This document shows, piece after piece, positions 5,870 to 5,964 of a stretch of DNA of 5,964 nt. Origin of the DNA: Bacillota bacterium (GTDB lineage: Bacteria; Bacillota; Clostridia; Acetivibrionales; Acetivibrionaceae); assembly GCA_023398495.1 (NCBI GenBank), contig JAEWSG010000020.1:1-5964 (forward strand), in the 5' to 3' direction. Within the stretch, counting starts at the first letter, position 1; each line of letters begins with the position of its first letter. The notes beneath the pieces are model-generated. The model ran no database searches, had not been told where the DNA came from, and was given only the letters and a program-made list of their open reading frames with translations. The position numbers and the translations under genes were made by a program.

Positions 5870-5923
5870 AAGCCTTCCATACCTGATAGTATTTATAAAG
5901 ATACTATTTAGTATGGGAGGTTT
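5870..5923 (+). promoter_or_regulatory. Two-part hairpin burying the ribosome binding site of the IS gene
   Basis: Bases 5873-5882 (ccttccatac) pair over their full length with 5911-5920 (gtatgggagg), with one G-U pair, and the helix can continue through 5870-5872/5921-5923. Inside it a second perfect 7-bp stem forms (5886-5892 with 5901-5907) around an 8-nt loop. The buried strand contains GGGAGG (5915-5920), the Shine-Dalgarno for the ATG at 5929. Several insertion sequences (IS10, IS50, IS200/IS605) use such a structure to block translation of transcripts that enter from outside. The same function here is an inference. Confidence 0.65.
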
Positions 5924-5928
5924 TATTA

Positions 5929-5964
5929 ATGGATTCAAAAGTCATGGAACTTCGACTTAAGCAA
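5929..5964 (+). CDS. tnpA: IS66-family accessory protein TnpA, first 12 codons
   Basis: The frame begins MDSKVMELRLKQ and runs off the right edge. The ATG at 5929 follows GGGAGG with an 8-nt spacer. Short basic 'MELRLKQW'-type openings are typical of the small helix-turn-helix protein encoded first in IS66-type elements, where tnpB and the transposase tnpC follow. Twelve residues alone are weak evidence; the terminal repeat tip at 5841 is the main support. Confidence 0.55.
   Translation, partial: MDSKVMELRLKQ

Larger units (their letters stand above)
5841..5964 (+). mobile_element. Left end of an IS66-family insertion sequence (cut by the window edge)
   Basis: The element probably begins at 5841 with GTAAGCGGCAAATAAAAAGC. 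GTAAGCG is the usual tip of IS66-family terminal repeats, and the first open reading frame starts 88 nt inside on the same strand, a normal layout for tnpA of this family. IS66 elements make 8-bp target duplications, so 5833-5840 (gtgaaagt) would be the left copy; the right copy lies outside the window. The family call rests on the tip plus the first dozen residues of the frame. Confidence 0.6.

Noticed and set aside
5663..5938. Upstream extension of the minus-strand frame to 5938
   Set aside because: It crosses the IS66 terminal repeat and the 5699-5740 hairpin and has the composition of translated non-coding AT-rich DNA.

Overview
The window is AT-rich accessory DNA from what looks like a cellulosome-producing, low-GC member of the Clostridia (Acetivibrio/Ruminiclostridium type). 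The main reason is a complete type I dockerin with duplicated calcium loops inside a large secreted protein with Pro/Thr linkers. A. cellulolyticus-like dockerins are the nearest match I can recall, but the species is an inference.

Layout from left to right. Positions 1-197 hold no clear gene: one weak frame runs in from the left edge, and there is a strong imperfect hairpin at 85-127. A very strong bidirectional terminator (198-244) separates this from a block on the minus strand. That block, in its direction of transcription, is: (i) a 1114-residue secreted protein (4951-1607) with a signal peptide, five PPC-like beta domains, a Pro/Thr linker, a dockerin, a second linker, ten exact 23-residue BspA-type leucine-rich repeats and a short tail; (ii) a decayed array of a different, internalin-like 22-residue LRR (1566-922), broken by a missing start, a 41-nt interruption and a frameshift; (iii) a scrap of an RHS/YD-repeat protein (884-753) running out of frame into a Pro/Thr linker scrap (762-706), joined to the LRR scrap at a perfect 16-bp inverted repeat; and (iv) a small single-pass membrane protein (630-277) ending before the terminator.

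Upstream of the large gene are a plausible sigma-A promoter (5107-5080) and a 5' leader with a small hairpin. Next come two more broken minus-strand genes. One is an unidentified coding remnant that can be followed through three frames (5462-5230). The other is the N-terminal part of a DUF6431-like zinc-motif protein (5662 to about 5462). The two meet at about 5462.

At the right edge an IS66-type insertion sequence enters on the plus strand: terminal repeat tip at 5841 and first codons of the first open reading frame at 5929. Its Shine-Dalgarno is buried in a 20-bp two-part hairpin.

Taken together, one apparently intact cellulosomal/surface gene sits among remnants of repeat proteins (LRR, RHS) and mobile-element debris, the pattern of a recombination hotspot. 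Only the large gene and the small membrane protein look intact. I see no complete new defence or enzymatic system. The most unusual items are the PPCx5-dockerin-LRR architecture, the IS66 hairpin and the multi-frame remnant at 5230-5462.
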